Assembly: GCF_001695625.1 (NCBI RefSeq)
Contig: NZ_MBPN01000021.1
Coordinates: 1 to 59,991, forward strand
From: Pseudomonas defluvii
Lineage (GTDB): Bacteria; Pseudomonadota; Gammaproteobacteria; Pseudomonadales; Pseudomonadaceae
Direction of reading: 5' to 3'
DNA length: 59,991 nt
The position numbers and the translations under genes were made by a program. Under the pieces are notes generated by a model that saw only the letters and a program-made list of their open reading frames with translations, did no database searches and was not told the origin of the DNA. Position 1 is the first letter of the stretch, and each line of letters opens with the position of its first letter. Positions 12,639 through 28,067 of this stretch are shown piece after piece.

Positions 12639-13985
12639 GTGTCCCTGATCGCTTCTGACCACTTCCGCATTGTTGTCGGCCTCGGCAAGAGCGGCATGTC
12701 CCTGGTTCGCTTCCTGGCGAGCCGGGGCGTTGCGTTTGCGGTCGCCGATACGCGCGAGAACCCGCCGGAGCTGGCAACGCTGCGGCGCGACTACCCACAG
12801 GTGGAAGTACGTTGCGGCGAACTGGATGTGGACTTTCTGTGCCGCGCTGACGAACTGTATGTCAGCCCGGGCCTGGCGCTGGCGACACCTGCATTGCAAC
12901 AGGCGGCTGCCCGTGGCGTGAAACTGTCGGGTGATATCGAACTGTTTGCCCGCAATGCCAAGGCACCTATTGTCGCGATCAGCGGCTCCAATGCCAAAAG
13001 CACGGTGACCACCCTGGTCGGGGAGATGGCTGCGGCAGCCGGCAAGCGTGTTGCGGTGGGTGGCAACCTGGGGACCCCCGCCCTGGACCTGTTGAGCGAT
13101 GACGTTGAACTGTATGTCCTGGAGCTTTCCAGCTTTCAACTGGAAACCACGGATCAGCTCAACGCCGAAGTGGCGACCGTGCTGAACATCAGTGAAGACC
13201 ACATGGACCGTTACAGCGGCCTGCCGGCGTATCACCTGGCCAAGCACCGGATCTTCCGCGGCGCGCGTCAGGTTGTGGTCAACCGCCAGGATGCCCTGAG
13301 CCGTCCCCTGCTGACCGATGGCCAGACCTGCTGGACCTTCGGTTTGAATGCCCCGGATTTCAAGGCGTTCGGTTTGCGTGAGGAGAATGGCGAGAAGTAC
13401 CTGGCCTTCGAATTCCAGAACCTGATGCCGGTGCGTGAGCTGAAGGTTCGCGGCGCTCACAATCAGTCCAATGCCCTTGCCGCGCTGGCGCTGGGCCATG
13501 CTGTTGGCCTGCCGTTCGATGCCATGCTGAGCAGCCTGCGCAGTTTTACCGGCCTTGCACACCGTTGCCAGTGGCTGCGTGAGCGTGACGGGGTGAACTG
13601 GTACGACGACTCCAAGGCGACCAACGTCGGTGCAGCCCTGGCCGCTATCGAAGGCCTGGGCGCCGATATCGACGGCAAGCTGGTGCTGGTGGCTGGCGGT
13701 GATGGCAAGGGTGCAGATTTCAGCGCCCTGCGTGCTCCGGTGGCAGCCCATTGTCGCGCTGTGGTGCTGCTGGGTCGCGATGCCGAATTGCTGGCCCAGG
13801 CCTTGGGCGACAGTGTGCCGCTGATCCGTGTGAAGACCCTGGACGAAGCCGTCCAGCAATGCGCAACGCTGGCCCGTCCGGGTGATGCCGTGTTGCTGTC
13901 ACCCGCCTGCGCCAGCCTCGACATGTTCAAGAACTTTGAAGAGCGTGGGCGTCTGTTCGCCCACGCGGTGGAGGGGCTTTCATGA
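12639..13985 (+). CDS. murD: UDP-MurNAc-L-alanine:D-glutamate ligase MurD
   Basis: A 448-residue Mur ligase. Its ATP-binding loop reads SGSNAKSTVTTL (about residues 112-123), where most families have GTNGKST; I recall the NAKS variant as the usual Pseudomonas form, not a defect. NWYDDSKATN (about 320-329) is also diagnostic. It adds D-glutamate to UDP-MurNAc-L-Ala. It starts with GTG six bases after mraY and overlaps ftsW by four (ATGA). Confidence 0.95.
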   Translation: MSLIASDHFRIVVGLGKSGMSLVRFLASRGVAFAVADTRENPPELATLRRDYPQVEVRCGELDVDFLCRADELYVSPGLALATPALQQAAARGVKLSGDIELFARNAKAPIVAISGSNAKSTVTTLVGEMAAAAGKRVAVGGNLGTPALDLLSDDVELYVLELSSFQLETTDQLNAEVATVLNISEDHMDRYSGLPAYHLAKHRIFRGARQVVVNRQDALSRPLLTDGQTCWTFGLNAPDFKAFGLREENGEKYLAFEFQNLMPVRELKVRGAHNQSNALAALALGHAVGLPFDAMLSSLRSFTGLAHRCQWLRERDGVNWYDDSKATNVGAALAAIEGLGADIDGKLVLVAGGDGKGADFSALRAPVAAHCRAVVLLGRDAELLAQALGDSVPLIRVKTLDEAVQQCATLARPGDAVLLSPACASLDMFKNFEERGRLFAHAVEGLS

Positions 13986-15196
13986 TCTTTGGCATCATCA
14001 AGCCCTACCCATCACCGTTGATCACCGGGCGAGGTATCGACCTCGACTTCCCGTTGCTTGCCGGTTGCCTGGCCTTGTTGGGCCTGGGTCTGGTGATGAT
14101 CACCTCGGCTTCCTCGGAAGTGGCGGCGGCGCAATCGGGCACACCGCTGTACCACATGTTCCGTCACCTGGTTTACGTGCTGCTGGGCTTGGGCGCTGGC
14201 GTAGTGACCATAATGGTGCCGATTGCCACCTGGCAACGCATGGGCTTCCTGATGCTGGTGGGTGCCTTTGGCCTGTTGGTGTTGGTGCTGGTGCCAGGCA
14301 TTGGCCGGGAAGTGAACGGTTCGATGCGCTGGATCGGCTTCAGCTTCTTCAACGTGCAGCCGTCGGAAATTGCCAAGGTTTTCGTGGTGATCTACCTCGC
14401 CGGCTATCTGGTACGACGTCAGACAGAGGTACGCGAAAGCTGGATGGGCTTTTTCAAGCCATTCATCGTTTTGCTGCCGATGGCCGGCCTGTTGCTGATG
14501 GAGCCTGACTTCGGTGCCACCGTCGTGATGATGGGGGCGGCTGCAGCGATGCTGTTCCTCGGCGGTGTTGGGTTGTTCCGCTTCAGTCTGATGGTGGTGC
14601 TGGCGGTCGGAGCCGTGTTTGTTCTGGTACAGGCCCAGCCCTACCGGATGGCGCGTTTGATTACTTTTACCGACCCGTGGTCCGATCAGTTCGGTTCGGG
14701 ATACCAGCTGACGCAGGCACTGATTGCGTTCGGTCGTGGCGAGTGGTTTGGTGTCGGCTTGGGCAACAGCGTACAGAAGCAGTTCTACCTGCCTGAAGCG
14801 CACACCGACTTCGTGTTTTCGGTGCTGGCTGAAGAACTGGGCGTCGTTGGCTCGCTGGCGACCGTTGCCTTGTTCCTGTTTGTTACGGTGCGGTCGCTGT
14901 ACATCGGTCTGTGGGCCGAGAAGGCCAAGCAGTTCTTTGCCGCGTACATGGCGTTCGGCCTGGCCTTCCTGTGGATCGGTCAATTCTTGATCAATATCGG
15001 GGTGAACGTCGGCCTGCTGCCGACCAAGGGCCTGACGTTGCCGTTCCTCAGTTACGGTGGCAGTTCCCTGGTGATCTGCTGTGCCTGTGTGGGGTTGCTG
15101 CTGCGAATCGAGTGGGAGAGTCGAACCCACCTGGGCAGTGAAGAGCACGAATTCGATGAAAGCGATTTTGCCGAGGAGCCGAATCATGGCCGCTAA
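13982..15196 (+). CDS. ftsW: Septal peptidoglycan polymerase FtsW
   Basis: A 404-residue SEDS-family protein with about ten transmembrane helices, the early GLVMITSASSEVA segment and the conserved C-terminal GLLPTKGLTLPFLSYGGSS block (about 344-362). It polymerises glycan strands from lipid II and pairs with FtsI encoded upstream. A hydrophilic acidic tail ends the protein. The start codon overlaps the murD stop, and its last 11 bases overlap the murG start. Confidence 0.95.
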   Translation: MIFGIIKPYPSPLITGRGIDLDFPLLAGCLALLGLGLVMITSASSEVAAAQSGTPLYHMFRHLVYVLLGLGAGVVTIMVPIATWQRMGFLMLVGAFGLLVLVLVPGIGREVNGSMRWIGFSFFNVQPSEIAKVFVVIYLAGYLVRRQTEVRESWMGFFKPFIVLLPMAGLLLMEPDFGATVVMMGAAAAMLFLGGVGLFRFSLMVVLAVGAVFVLVQAQPYRMARLITFTDPWSDQFGSGYQLTQALIAFGRGEWFGVGLGNSVQKQFYLPEAHTDFVFSVLAEELGVVGSLATVALFLFVTVRSLYIGLWAEKAKQFFAAYMAFGLAFLWIGQFLINIGVNVGLLPTKGLTLPFLSYGGSSLVICCACVGLLLRIEWESRTHLGSEEHEFDESDFAEEPNHGR

Positions 15197-16257
15197 TGGC
15201 AAGAACGTCTTGATCATGGCAGGCGGCACTGGGGGCCACGTGTTCCCTGCGCTGGCCTGTGCCCGGGAGTTCCAGGCACGCGGTTACACCGTGCATTGGC
15301 TGGGAACGCCGCGAGGCATTGAAAACGAACTGGTTCCTCAGGCGGGGCTGCAGCTGCACCTGATCAATGTCAGTGGCCTGCGTGGCAAGAGCAAGCTGTC
15401 GCTGCTCAAGGCGCCGCTCACGGTGCTCAAGGCTGTGTTGCAGGCGCGCCAGGTGATTCGTCGGCTCAAGCCCGTATGCGTATTGGGTTTCGGCGGCTAT
15501 GTCACCGGCCCGGGCGGCGTTGCGGCGAAGCTCTGTGGCGTGCCACTGGTGATTCACGAACAGAACGCCCGTGCGGGGACGGCCAATCGTTTGCTGGTAC
15601 CGCTGTCTGCGCGTGTCTGCGAAGCGTTCCCGGACACCTTCGCCGCTTCGGAAAAACGTCGTACCACCGGCAATCCGGTACGCAGCGAGTTGTTCCTGGA
15701 ACCTGTGCGCGAACCGCTGGCCGGTCGCCGTCCGCACCTCTTGATCCTCGGCGGCAGCCTGGGTGCCGAGCCGTTGAACAAATTGTTGCCCCAGGCATTG
15801 GCGCTGGTTGCGGAACCAATCCGCCCGAAAGTGTTCCATCAGGCCGGGAAACAGCATGATCAGATCACTGCCGAGCGCTATCGCGAAGCGGGGGTCGAGG
15901 CTCAGGTAGAGCCCTTTATCAAGGACATGGCCCAGGCCTATGGCTGGGCTGATCTGGTGGTGTGCCGTGCAGGTGCGTTGACGGTCAGTGAGCTGGCGGC
16001 AGCAGGACTGCCGTCGTTGCTGGTGCCATTGCCCCACGCAATCGACGACCACCAGACCCATAACGCCCATTATCTGGCTCGTGAAGGCGCCGCCTTCCTG
16101 ATGCCACAAGCGACAACTGGCGCAGCGCAGCTCGCTGAACGCCTGAACGAGGTGCTGATGCAACCGGAAAAACTCAACACGATGGCCTGCACCGCACGGC
16201 GCTTGGCCAAGCCCGCTGCCACCCGCACCGTGGTCGATATCTGCCTGGAGGTGGCCC

Positions 16258-16265
<8 letters not shown>
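15186..16265 (+). CDS. murG: UDP-GlcNAc:lipid I GlcNAc transferase MurG
   Basis: A 359-residue GT28 glycosyltransferase. The N-terminal glycine-rich loop [15 protein letters not shown] (about residues 10-24) and the [11 protein letters not shown] loop bind the lipid I acceptor, and [11 protein letters not shown] (about 188-198) marks the UDP-GlcNAc domain. It makes lipid II on the inner face of the membrane. I start it at the ATG giving [10 protein letters not shown]; the open frame extends upstream into ftsW but without homology. It overlaps murC by eight bases. Confidence 0.95.
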
Positions 16266-18668
<2,403 letters not shown>

Positions 18669-18672
18669 GCCC

Positions 18673-19539
18673 ATGCAAGGCGCGATGTTACGTCATCAGC
18701 AACCCGCCACCGGCCGCAAGCCGGTGCCGCGTGGTGCCAGCCGGATGGTGGCCAAGGAGCCACTGTCGGCGCGCCTGCCCAAGGCAAGGTTCAGTGTTTT
18801 CAAGCGTCTGCTGTGGCCGGTATTGCTGGTGGTCGCCGGTTTCGGTGCCTACGAGGGCGCGCAACGCCTGATGCCGTACGCCGATCGGCCGATTACCAAG
18901 ATCGCCGTACAGGGTGACCTGAGTTACATCAGCCAGCAGGCGGTGCAGCAGCGAATCGCGCCTTATGTCGCGGCGAGCTTCTTTACCGTAGACCTGGCGA
19001 GCATGCGCGCCGAGCTGGAGCAAATGCCCTGGATCGCTCGCGCCGAAGTCCGTCGCGTCTGGCCGGATGAGGTCGTGATCCACCTGGAAGAGCAGTTGCC
19101 GATTGCGCGTTGGGGGGATGATGCCTTGCTCAACAACAAGGGCCAGGCCTTTGCCCCGCGCGAGCTGGCCAACTATGAGCACCTGCCGCAGCTGATCGGG
19201 CCGCAGCGGGCGCAGTTACAAGTGATGCAGCAGTATCAGATTTTGAACCAGATGTTGCGGCCCATGGGTTTCTCGATCGCGCGACTGGAATTGCGTGAAC
19301 GTGGCAGCTGGTTCCTGACCACGGGCGCTGGCAGTGCCGGTCCGGGTATCGAGCTGCTGCTGGGGCGTGACCACTTGGTGGAAAAAATGCGCCGTTTCAT
19401 TGCCATTTACGACAAGACACTCAAAGAGCAGATCACCAACATCGCCCGCATTGATCTGCGATATGCCAACGGCCTGGCCGTCGGCTGGCGGGAACCGAAT
19501 GCACCGACGACGGCCCAACCCGCCGTTGCGAAGAATTAG
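18673..19539 (+). CDS. ftsQ: Cell division protein FtsQ
   Basis: A 288-residue bitopic protein: a basic cytoplasmic N-terminus of about 45 residues, one transmembrane helix (about 47-65), a POTRA domain beginning [14 protein letters not shown] (about 76-89) and a beta domain that binds FtsB. It recruits FtsB/FtsL and controls FtsWI. I chose the ATG of [10 protein letters not shown], four bases after ddlB. An in-frame upstream start at 18652 would overlap ddlB and adds seven atypical residues. Confidence 0.93.
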   Translation: MQGAMLRHQQPATGRKPVPRGASRMVAKEPLSARLPKARFSVFKRLLWPVLLVVAGFGAYEGAQRLMPYADRPITKIAVQGDLSYISQQAVQQRIAPYVAASFFTVDLASMRAELEQMPWIARAEVRRVWPDEVVIHLEEQLPIARWGDDALLNNKGQAFAPRELANYEHLPQLIGPQRAQLQVMQQYQILNQMLRPMGFSIARLELRERGSWFLTTGAGSAGPGIELLLGRDHLVEKMRRFIAIYDKTLKEQITNIARIDLRYANGLAVGWREPNAPTTAQPAVAKN

Positions 19540-19553
19540 AGAGAGGCAGGACC

Positions 19554-20807
19554 ATGGCAAATGCGCATAGCGGCAAAATGATCGTCGGGCTGGACATTGG
19601 CACCTCCAAGGTGGTGGCGCTGGTGGGCGAGGTCGCGGCTGACGGTACCCTGGAGATCGTCGGGATCGGTACGCATCCATCGCGCGGCCTCAAGAAGGGC
19701 GTAGTCGTGAACATCGAGTCGACCGTACAGTCGATTCAGCGCGCGGTTGAAGAGGCCCAACTGATGGCCGGTTGCCGCATTCACTCGGCATTCGTTGGCG
19801 TTGCCGGCAATCACATCCGTAGCCTGAACTCCCACGGTATCGTTGCCATTCGCGACCGTGAAGTCAGTGCCGCCGACCTTGAGCGCGTTCTGGACGCTGC
19901 CCAGGCCGTGGCCATCCCTGCCGATCAGCGCGTCCTGCACACCCTGCCGCAAGACTACGTGATCGATAACCAGGAAGGCGTACGCGAGCCGTTGGGTATG
20001 TCCGGGGTGCGTCTGGAAGCCAAGGTTCACGTGGTGACCTGCGCGGTCAATGCCGCCCAGAACATCGAGAAGTGTGTACGTCGCTGCGGCCTGGAAATCG
20101 ACGACATCATTCTCGAACAACTGGCCTCGGCCTATTCGGTACTGACCGATGACGAGAAAGAGCTGGGCGTGTGCCTGGTGGACATCGGTGGTGGCACTAC
20201 CGATATCGCCATCTTCACTGAAGGCGCTATCCGTCATACCGCAGTGATCCCGATTGCGGGCGACCAGGTGACCAACGACATCGCGATGGCCCTGCGTACC
20301 CCGACCCAGTACGCCGAAGAAATCAAGATTCGCTATGCCTGCGCCCTGGCCAAGCTCGCCGGTGCTGGGGAAACCATCAAGGTGCCGAGCGTAGGTGATC
20401 GCCCTCCGCGTGAACTGTCGCGTCAGGCGCTGGCTGAAGTGGTCGAGCCACGTTACGACGAACTGTTCACCCTGATCCAGGCCGAGCTGCGTCGTAGCGG
20501 TTACGAAGACCTGGTACCCGCGGGCATCGTCCTGACCGGCGGTACCTCGAAGATGGAAGGCGCTGTAGAGCTGGCGGAAGAGATTTTCCACATGCCGGTA
20601 CGCCTGGGTGTACCGCACAGCGTTCGCGGCCTCAGTGATGTGGTCCGCAACCCGATTTATTCCACTGGTGTGGGCCTGCTGACCTACGGGCTGCAAAAGC
20701 AGTCCGACGGCGTGACCCTGACCGGTATTAACAGCAACAGCTATGGCGATGAACCGAAGGCACCCGTGCTGGAACGCTTGAAGCGTTGGGTGCAGGGCAA
20801 CTTTTAA
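19554..20807 (+). CDS. ftsA: Cell division protein FtsA
   Basis: A 417-residue actin-like ATPase that tethers FtsZ to the membrane. It has the phosphate-1 loop VGLDIGTSKVVALVGE (about residues 11-26), the phosphate-2 block LVDIGGGTTDIAIF (about 208-221) and the adenosine motif VLTGGTSKMEGA (about 325-336). The C-terminal amphipathic helix (LERLKRWVQGNF) is the membrane-targeting sequence. A GAGAGG ribosome site lies 5-10 bp upstream. A gap of 57 bp follows before ftsZ. Confidence 0.96.
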   Translation: MANAHSGKMIVGLDIGTSKVVALVGEVAADGTLEIVGIGTHPSRGLKKGVVVNIESTVQSIQRAVEEAQLMAGCRIHSAFVGVAGNHIRSLNSHGIVAIRDREVSAADLERVLDAAQAVAIPADQRVLHTLPQDYVIDNQEGVREPLGMSGVRLEAKVHVVTCAVNAAQNIEKCVRRCGLEIDDIILEQLASAYSVLTDDEKELGVCLVDIGGGTTDIAIFTEGAIRHTAVIPIAGDQVTNDIAMALRTPTQYAEEIKIRYACALAKLAGAGETIKVPSVGDRPPRELSRQALAEVVEPRYDELFTLIQAELRRSGYEDLVPAGIVLTGGTSKMEGAVELAEEIFHMPVRLGVPHSVRGLSDVVRNPIYSTGVGLLTYGLQKQSDGVTLTGINSNSYGDEPKAPVLERLKRWVQGNF

Positions 20808-20864
20808 AGTTTCAAAGCAGTAGTAGTAGGCGCAAAAAACTAGAGAACTGTAAGGAGAGGGAAA

Positions 20865-22055
20865 ATGTTCGAGCTCGTAGACAACGTCCCGCAAAGTCCG
20901 GTCATTAAAGTGATCGGCGTCGGTGGCGGCGGTGGCAACGCCGTCAATCATATGGTCAAGAGCAACATCGAAGGCGTCGAGTTCATCTGCGCCAACACCG
21001 ATGCTCAGGCGCTGAAAAACATCGGCGCGCGCACCATCCTGCAGCTGGGTACTGGCGTGACCAAGGGCCTGGGTGCTGGTGCCAATCCTGAAGTCGGTCG
21101 TCAGGCGGCACTGGAAGACCGTGAGCGCATCGCTGAAGTACTGCAGGGCACCAACATGGTGTTCATTACCACGGGCATGGGTGGTGGTACCGGTACCGGT
21201 GCTGCGCCGATCATCGCCGAAGTGGCCAAGGAACTGGGCATCCTCACCGTTGCCGTGGTCACCCGGCCGTTCCCGTTCGAAGGCCGCAAGCGCATGCAGA
21301 TTGCCGACGAAGGCATTCGCGCACTGGCTGACAGCGTCGACTCGTTGATCACCATCCCCAACGAGAAACTGCTGACCATCCTGGGTAAAGACGCCAGCCT
21401 GCTGTCGGCGTTCGCCAAGGCCGATGACGTGCTGGCAGGGGCCGTTCGCGGTATCTCCGACATCATCAAGCGCCCAGGCATGATCAACGTCGACTTCGCC
21501 GACGTGCGCACCGTGATGAGCGAAATGGGTATGGCGATGATGGGTACTGGCTGCGCCAGCGGCCCGAACCGTGCTCGCGAAGCCACGGAAGCGGCCATCC
21601 GCAACCCGCTGCTCGAAGACGTCAACCTGCAGGGCGCCCGTGGCATCCTGGTGAACATCACCGCAGGTCCTGACCTGTCGCTGGGTGAATACTCCGATGT
21701 GGGTAGCATCATCGAGGCGTTCGCGTCCGATCACGCCATGGTCAAGGTCGGTACCGTTATCGATCCGGACATGCGTGACGAGCTGCACGTTACCGTAGTG
21801 GCTACCGGCCTGGGTGCGAAAATCGAGAAGCCGGTCAAGGTTATCGACAACACCATGCAGACCGCGTCCGTGCAGACTCCTGCACCTGCGCCAGTGCGTG
21901 CCGAGCAACCATCGGTTAACTACCGTGATCTGGAGCGCCCGACTGTAATGCGCAATCAGGCTCATGCCGGTGCTGCAGCGGCTGCTAAACTCAACCCACA
22001 AGACGATCTGGATTACCTGGACATCCCGGCATTCCTGCGTCGTCAGGCTGATTAA
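20865..22055 (+). CDS. ftsZ: Cell division GTPase FtsZ
   Basis: A 396-residue tubulin-like GTPase that forms the Z ring. The tubulin signature GMGGGTGTGAAPI is at about residues 104-116, with VGGGGGNAVNHM near the N-terminus. After a short variable linker, the C-terminal conserved peptide LDYLDIPAFLRRQAD, which binds FtsA and ZipA, ends the protein. A strong ribosome site, AAGGAGAGG, precedes the ATG, in keeping with high expression. Confidence 0.97.
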   Translation: MFELVDNVPQSPVIKVIGVGGGGGNAVNHMVKSNIEGVEFICANTDAQALKNIGARTILQLGTGVTKGLGAGANPEVGRQAALEDRERIAEVLQGTNMVFITTGMGGGTGTGAAPIIAEVAKELGILTVAVVTRPFPFEGRKRMQIADEGIRALADSVDSLITIPNEKLLTILGKDASLLSAFAKADDVLAGAVRGISDIIKRPGMINVDFADVRTVMSEMGMAMMGTGCASGPNRAREATEAAIRNPLLEDVNLQGARGILVNITAGPDLSLGEYSDVGSIIEAFASDHAMVKVGTVIDPDMRDELHVTVVATGLGAKIEKPVKVIDNTMQTASVQTPAPAPVRAEQPSVNYRDLERPTVMRNQAHAGAAAAAKLNPQDDLDYLDIPAFLRRQAD

Positions 22056-22106
22056 TGAAATTTATCAGGGGTATAAGGGTGATTGGTGTTCAGCAAAGGC
22101 CGGGTC

Positions 22107-22115
22107 TGCTATTAT
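22107..22115 (+). promoter_or_regulatory. Candidate extended -10 promoter of lpxC
   Basis: TG-C-TATTAT is an extended -10 element about 53 bp before the lpxC ATG, in the only sizeable gap (112 bp) of the cluster. It would let lpxC be expressed separately from the division genes. The -35 region is weak, as is usual for extended -10 promoters. Confidence 0.45.
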
Positions 22116-22131
22116 CCCCAGCCTTTGTTGA

Positions 22132-23079
<948 letters not shown>

Positions 23080-23108
23080 GTACGAACACTCTCTTCTTTA
23101 GTTTTTGG

Positions 23109-23132
23109 GGCCACCTTCGGGTGGCCTTTTTT
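23109..23132 (+). terminator. Intrinsic terminator after lpxC
   Basis: The stem GGCCACC/GGTGGCC carries a TTCG tetraloop and is followed by six T residues. It lies 30 bp after lpxC and ends the dcw transcript. The T-tract is on the plus strand only, so it does not serve the convergent dciA gene. Confidence 0.92.
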
Positions 23133-23143
23133 ATGCGTGCCGT

Positions 23144-23611
23144 TCAGTCGTGCGCGGGATTTTTGTCCTTGGCGTGGTTGGCCAGGCGCTCCAGCGCAGC
23201 GCGCAGTTTTGGATCACTGATGCCCTCGGCTGTCGCCTGAATGTTTTCGGCGGCCCGGTTGGAGATGTCGAGCGGGTGCCCGTGGGCTTTGGGTGCGGTG
23301 GTGGGGGGCTGCACCTTGAACAGGATTCGGTTCAGGTTGTAGAACGCTTCCAGGCTCTGTAGCTGGCGTTGCAAGCGTTTTTGTTGATACCGCAGGCGGG
23401 TCGCCCAATGACCGTCAGTGACGATCAGCAGCAGTGTCCCTTCGCGCCAGGAGGCGACGTGGCAATGCTCGCGTGCTGCGGGTTGCAACTGGCTTTCCAC
23501 CAGGCGCTGCAAGTGTGCCAGGCGTTGTGCCTGGTTGAGCAGAGCCTTCAGAGGCCGCGCCTCGCGCAGCAAAATGGCTGGCGCGCGTGCAGTCAGGGGG
23601 CGAAAAGCCAT
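23144..23611 (-). CDS. dciA: DciA-type DnaB helicase loader (DUF721)
   Basis: A 155-residue protein with a DUF721 domain (about residues 10-105). It has the phrase WREGTLLLIVTDGHWATRLR typical of DciA (about 55-74) and a basic, disordered-looking C-terminal half. DciA loads the replicative helicase DnaB in bacteria that lack DnaC. The location between lpxC and secA is conserved in Pseudomonas. It is encoded opposite to both neighbours. Assignment rests on domain and synteny; the loader function is known from the family. Confidence 0.82.
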   Translation of the reverse strand: MAFRPLTARAPAILLREARPLKALLNQAQRLAHLQRLVESQLQPAAREHCHVASWREGTLLLIVTDGHWATRLRYQQKRLQRQLQSLEAFYNLNRILFKVQPPTTAPKAHGHPLDISNRAAENIQATAEGISDPKLRAALERLANHAKDKNPAHD

Positions 23612-23809
23612 GGTTGGTTACCTGAGGTTACAGAGCCCATAGCTTACCAGATCGTCCTGCGCTGACCGCGTTAGAGGCGCTGTAAATGCAGTCTTGTCTC
23701 AGTTATGGGTTGAAACTGACGAAAAAGCCCTTATTTTAGGAAAGCCCCGTCAAAGCGCTGTGCCAGCACTGTGGAAAACAACGCCACTTTCCTCTCCATC
23801 GTTTCCGGG

Positions 23810-23815
23810 TAGAAT
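23810..23815 (+). promoter_or_regulatory. Candidate -10 element of secA and structured leader
   Basis: TAGAAT matches the -10 consensus in five of six bases; the -35 region is poor. A start near 23822 would give a leader of about 77 nt in which GCGGCC (23828-23833) can pair with GGCCGC (23860-23865). No SecM-like arrest peptide is encoded in the region. Confidence 0.35.
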
Positions 23816-23898
23816 GCTCGTTCGCATGCGGCCATAAGGGCTGCACGGGCGACTCACGGGGCCGCCCTCCATCCCTACGTGTGGAAGATCCTGCCGAT

Positions 23899-26634
<2,736 letters not shown>

Positions 26635-26672
26635 CGATCCCGCCCAGGTAACACGCTGACATTTGAACACCG

Positions 26673-26702
26673 CGCCGCGACAGGCTTCCTGCCTTCGCGG
26701 CG
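26673..26702 (+). terminator. Hairpin after secA
   Basis: The outer arms CGCCGCGA/TCGCGGCG enclose the inner arms AGGC/GCCT. Only a weak T-rich sequence (TTGTT) follows, so it may act as an imperfect terminator or as an mRNA 3' end stabiliser in front of argJ. Confidence 0.5.
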
Positions 26703-26761
26703 TTGTTCCATCTCAAGCGCCGCGGCAACGAGCTCGGCGTATTTTTTTTAGGAGCGCTTTC

Positions 26762-27979
26762 ATGGCTGTTGGTCTTGGTCCTTTGCCAACGTTGCACCCG
26801 GTCCCAGGTTTTGAACTCGGCATCGCCTCGGCGGGCATCAAGCGCCCAGGGCGCAAGGATGTCGTGGTCATGCGCTGTGCCGAAGGCTCCAGCGTGGCAG
26901 GTGTGTTCACCCTGAACGCCTTCTGTGCGGCACCTGTAATCCTCGCCAAGCAGCGTGTACAGGGCACCGTACGTTACCTGCTGACGAACACTGGCAATGC
27001 CAACGCTGGTACCGGTGCACAGGGCCTGGCGGCTGCTGAGCGCGCTTGCGCCAAGCTGGCCGAGCTGGCTGGCGTTGATGCCAGTGCGGTGTTGCCGTTC
27101 TCCACCGGCGTCATCGGCGAGCCGCTGCCGGTCGAGAAGATTGAAGGCGCTCTGCAAGCCGCGCTGGACGACCTGTCGGAAAACAACTGGGCAAACGCCG
27201 CGACCGGTATCATGACCACCGACACCCTGCCCAAGGGCGCGAGCCGTCAGTTCCAGCACGATGGCGTCACGGTCACCGTGACCGGCATCAGCAAGGGCGC
27301 GGGCATGATTCGCCCGAACATGGCGACCATGCTGGGCTACATCGCCACCGATGCCAAGGTTGCACCGCACGTGCTCAAGGACCTGCTGCTGGACGGCGCG
27401 AACAAGTCGTTCAACCGCATTACTATCGATGGCGATACCTCGACCAACGATTGCTGCATGCTGATCGCGACTGGCAAGGCCGCAGTACCTGAAGTCACCG
27501 AAGCCAGCGGCCCGCTGTTCGCGGCGTTGAAGCAGGCAGTGTTCGAGGTATGCATGGAGGTGGCACAGGCTATCGTTCGCGATGGTGAAGGTGCGACCAA
27601 GTTCGTGACCGTTGAAGTCAACGGCGGTGGCAATCATCAGGAATGCCTGGACGTTGCTTACGCAGTGGCCCACTCGCCGCTGATCAAGACCGCGCTGTTC
27701 GCCTCCGACCCGAACTGGGGCCGTATTCTGGCGGCAGTAGGCCGTGCGGGTGTGCCGAACCTGGATGTGAGCCTGATCGACGTCTACCTGGGTAGCGTCT
27801 GCATCGCCAGCAAAGGCGGCCGCAGTGCCAGCTATACCGAAGAGCAGGGCGCCGCTGTCATGGCGCAGGAAGAAATCACCATTCGCATCGAGTTGGGCCG
27901 CGGCCAGTGCAACGAGGTCATCTGGACCACTGACCTGTCCCATGAGTATGTGAAGATCAACGCCGAATACCGGAGCTGA
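26762..27979 (+). CDS. argJ: Glutamate N-acetyltransferase / ornithine acetyltransferase ArgJ
   Basis: A 405-residue self-cleaving enzyme of arginine synthesis. It transfers acetyl from N-acetylornithine to glutamate, and some members also use acetyl-CoA. The autoproteolysis site is visible in [12 protein letters not shown], with Thr189 as the expected nucleophile that becomes the N-terminus of the beta chain. I start at the ATG of [10 protein letters not shown], preceded by AGGAG; an in-frame upstream extension of 33 residues is not family-like. A long perfect hairpin follows the stop. Confidence 0.95.
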   Translation: MAVGLGPLPTLHPVPGFELGIASAGIKRPGRKDVVVMRCAEGSSVAGVFTLNAFCAAPVILAKQRVQGTVRYLLTNTGNANAGTGAQGLAAAERACAKLAELAGVDASAVLPFSTGVIGEPLPVEKIEGALQAALDDLSENNWANAATGIMTTDTLPKGASRQFQHDGVTVTVTGISKGAGMIRPNMATMLGYIATDAKVAPHVLKDLLLDGANKSFNRITIDGDTSTNDCCMLIATGKAAVPEVTEASGPLFAALKQAVFEVCMEVAQAIVRDGEGATKFVTVEVNGGGNHQECLDVAYAVAHSPLIKTALFASDPNWGRILAAVGRAGVPNLDVSLIDVYLGSVCIASKGGRSASYTEEQGAAVMAQEEITIRIELGRGQCNEVIWTTDLSHEYVKINAEYRS

Positions 27980-27990
27980 TCGACTCGTTG

Positions 27991-28022
27991 ACCAGGCCGG
28001 CTCCAGCGCGAGCCGGCCTGGT
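27991..28022. terminator. Perfect 13-bp hairpin after argJ
   Basis: ACCAGGCCGGCTC and GAGCCGGCCTGGT flank the loop CAGCGC. No T-tract follows on either side. The composition (GGCCGGCTC) recalls the palindromic REP elements common in P. putida-group genomes, so it may be a REP copy doubling as a terminator. Confidence 0.5.
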
Positions 28023-28067
28023 CGGCGACAGCGGCGGTACATTCTCCAAACCTTCTGGAGCCGAACC

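Noticed and set aside
12951..13000. MurD nucleotide loop GSNAKST instead of GTNGKST as a possible defect
   Set aside because: I recall this variant as the normal form in Pseudomonas MurD, and the rest of the enzyme is intact.
23814..23837. Eight-codon reading frame upstream of secA as a possible leader peptide
   Set aside because: Its ATG overlaps the predicted -10 element, there is no ribosome site, and it encodes no arrest-like sequence.
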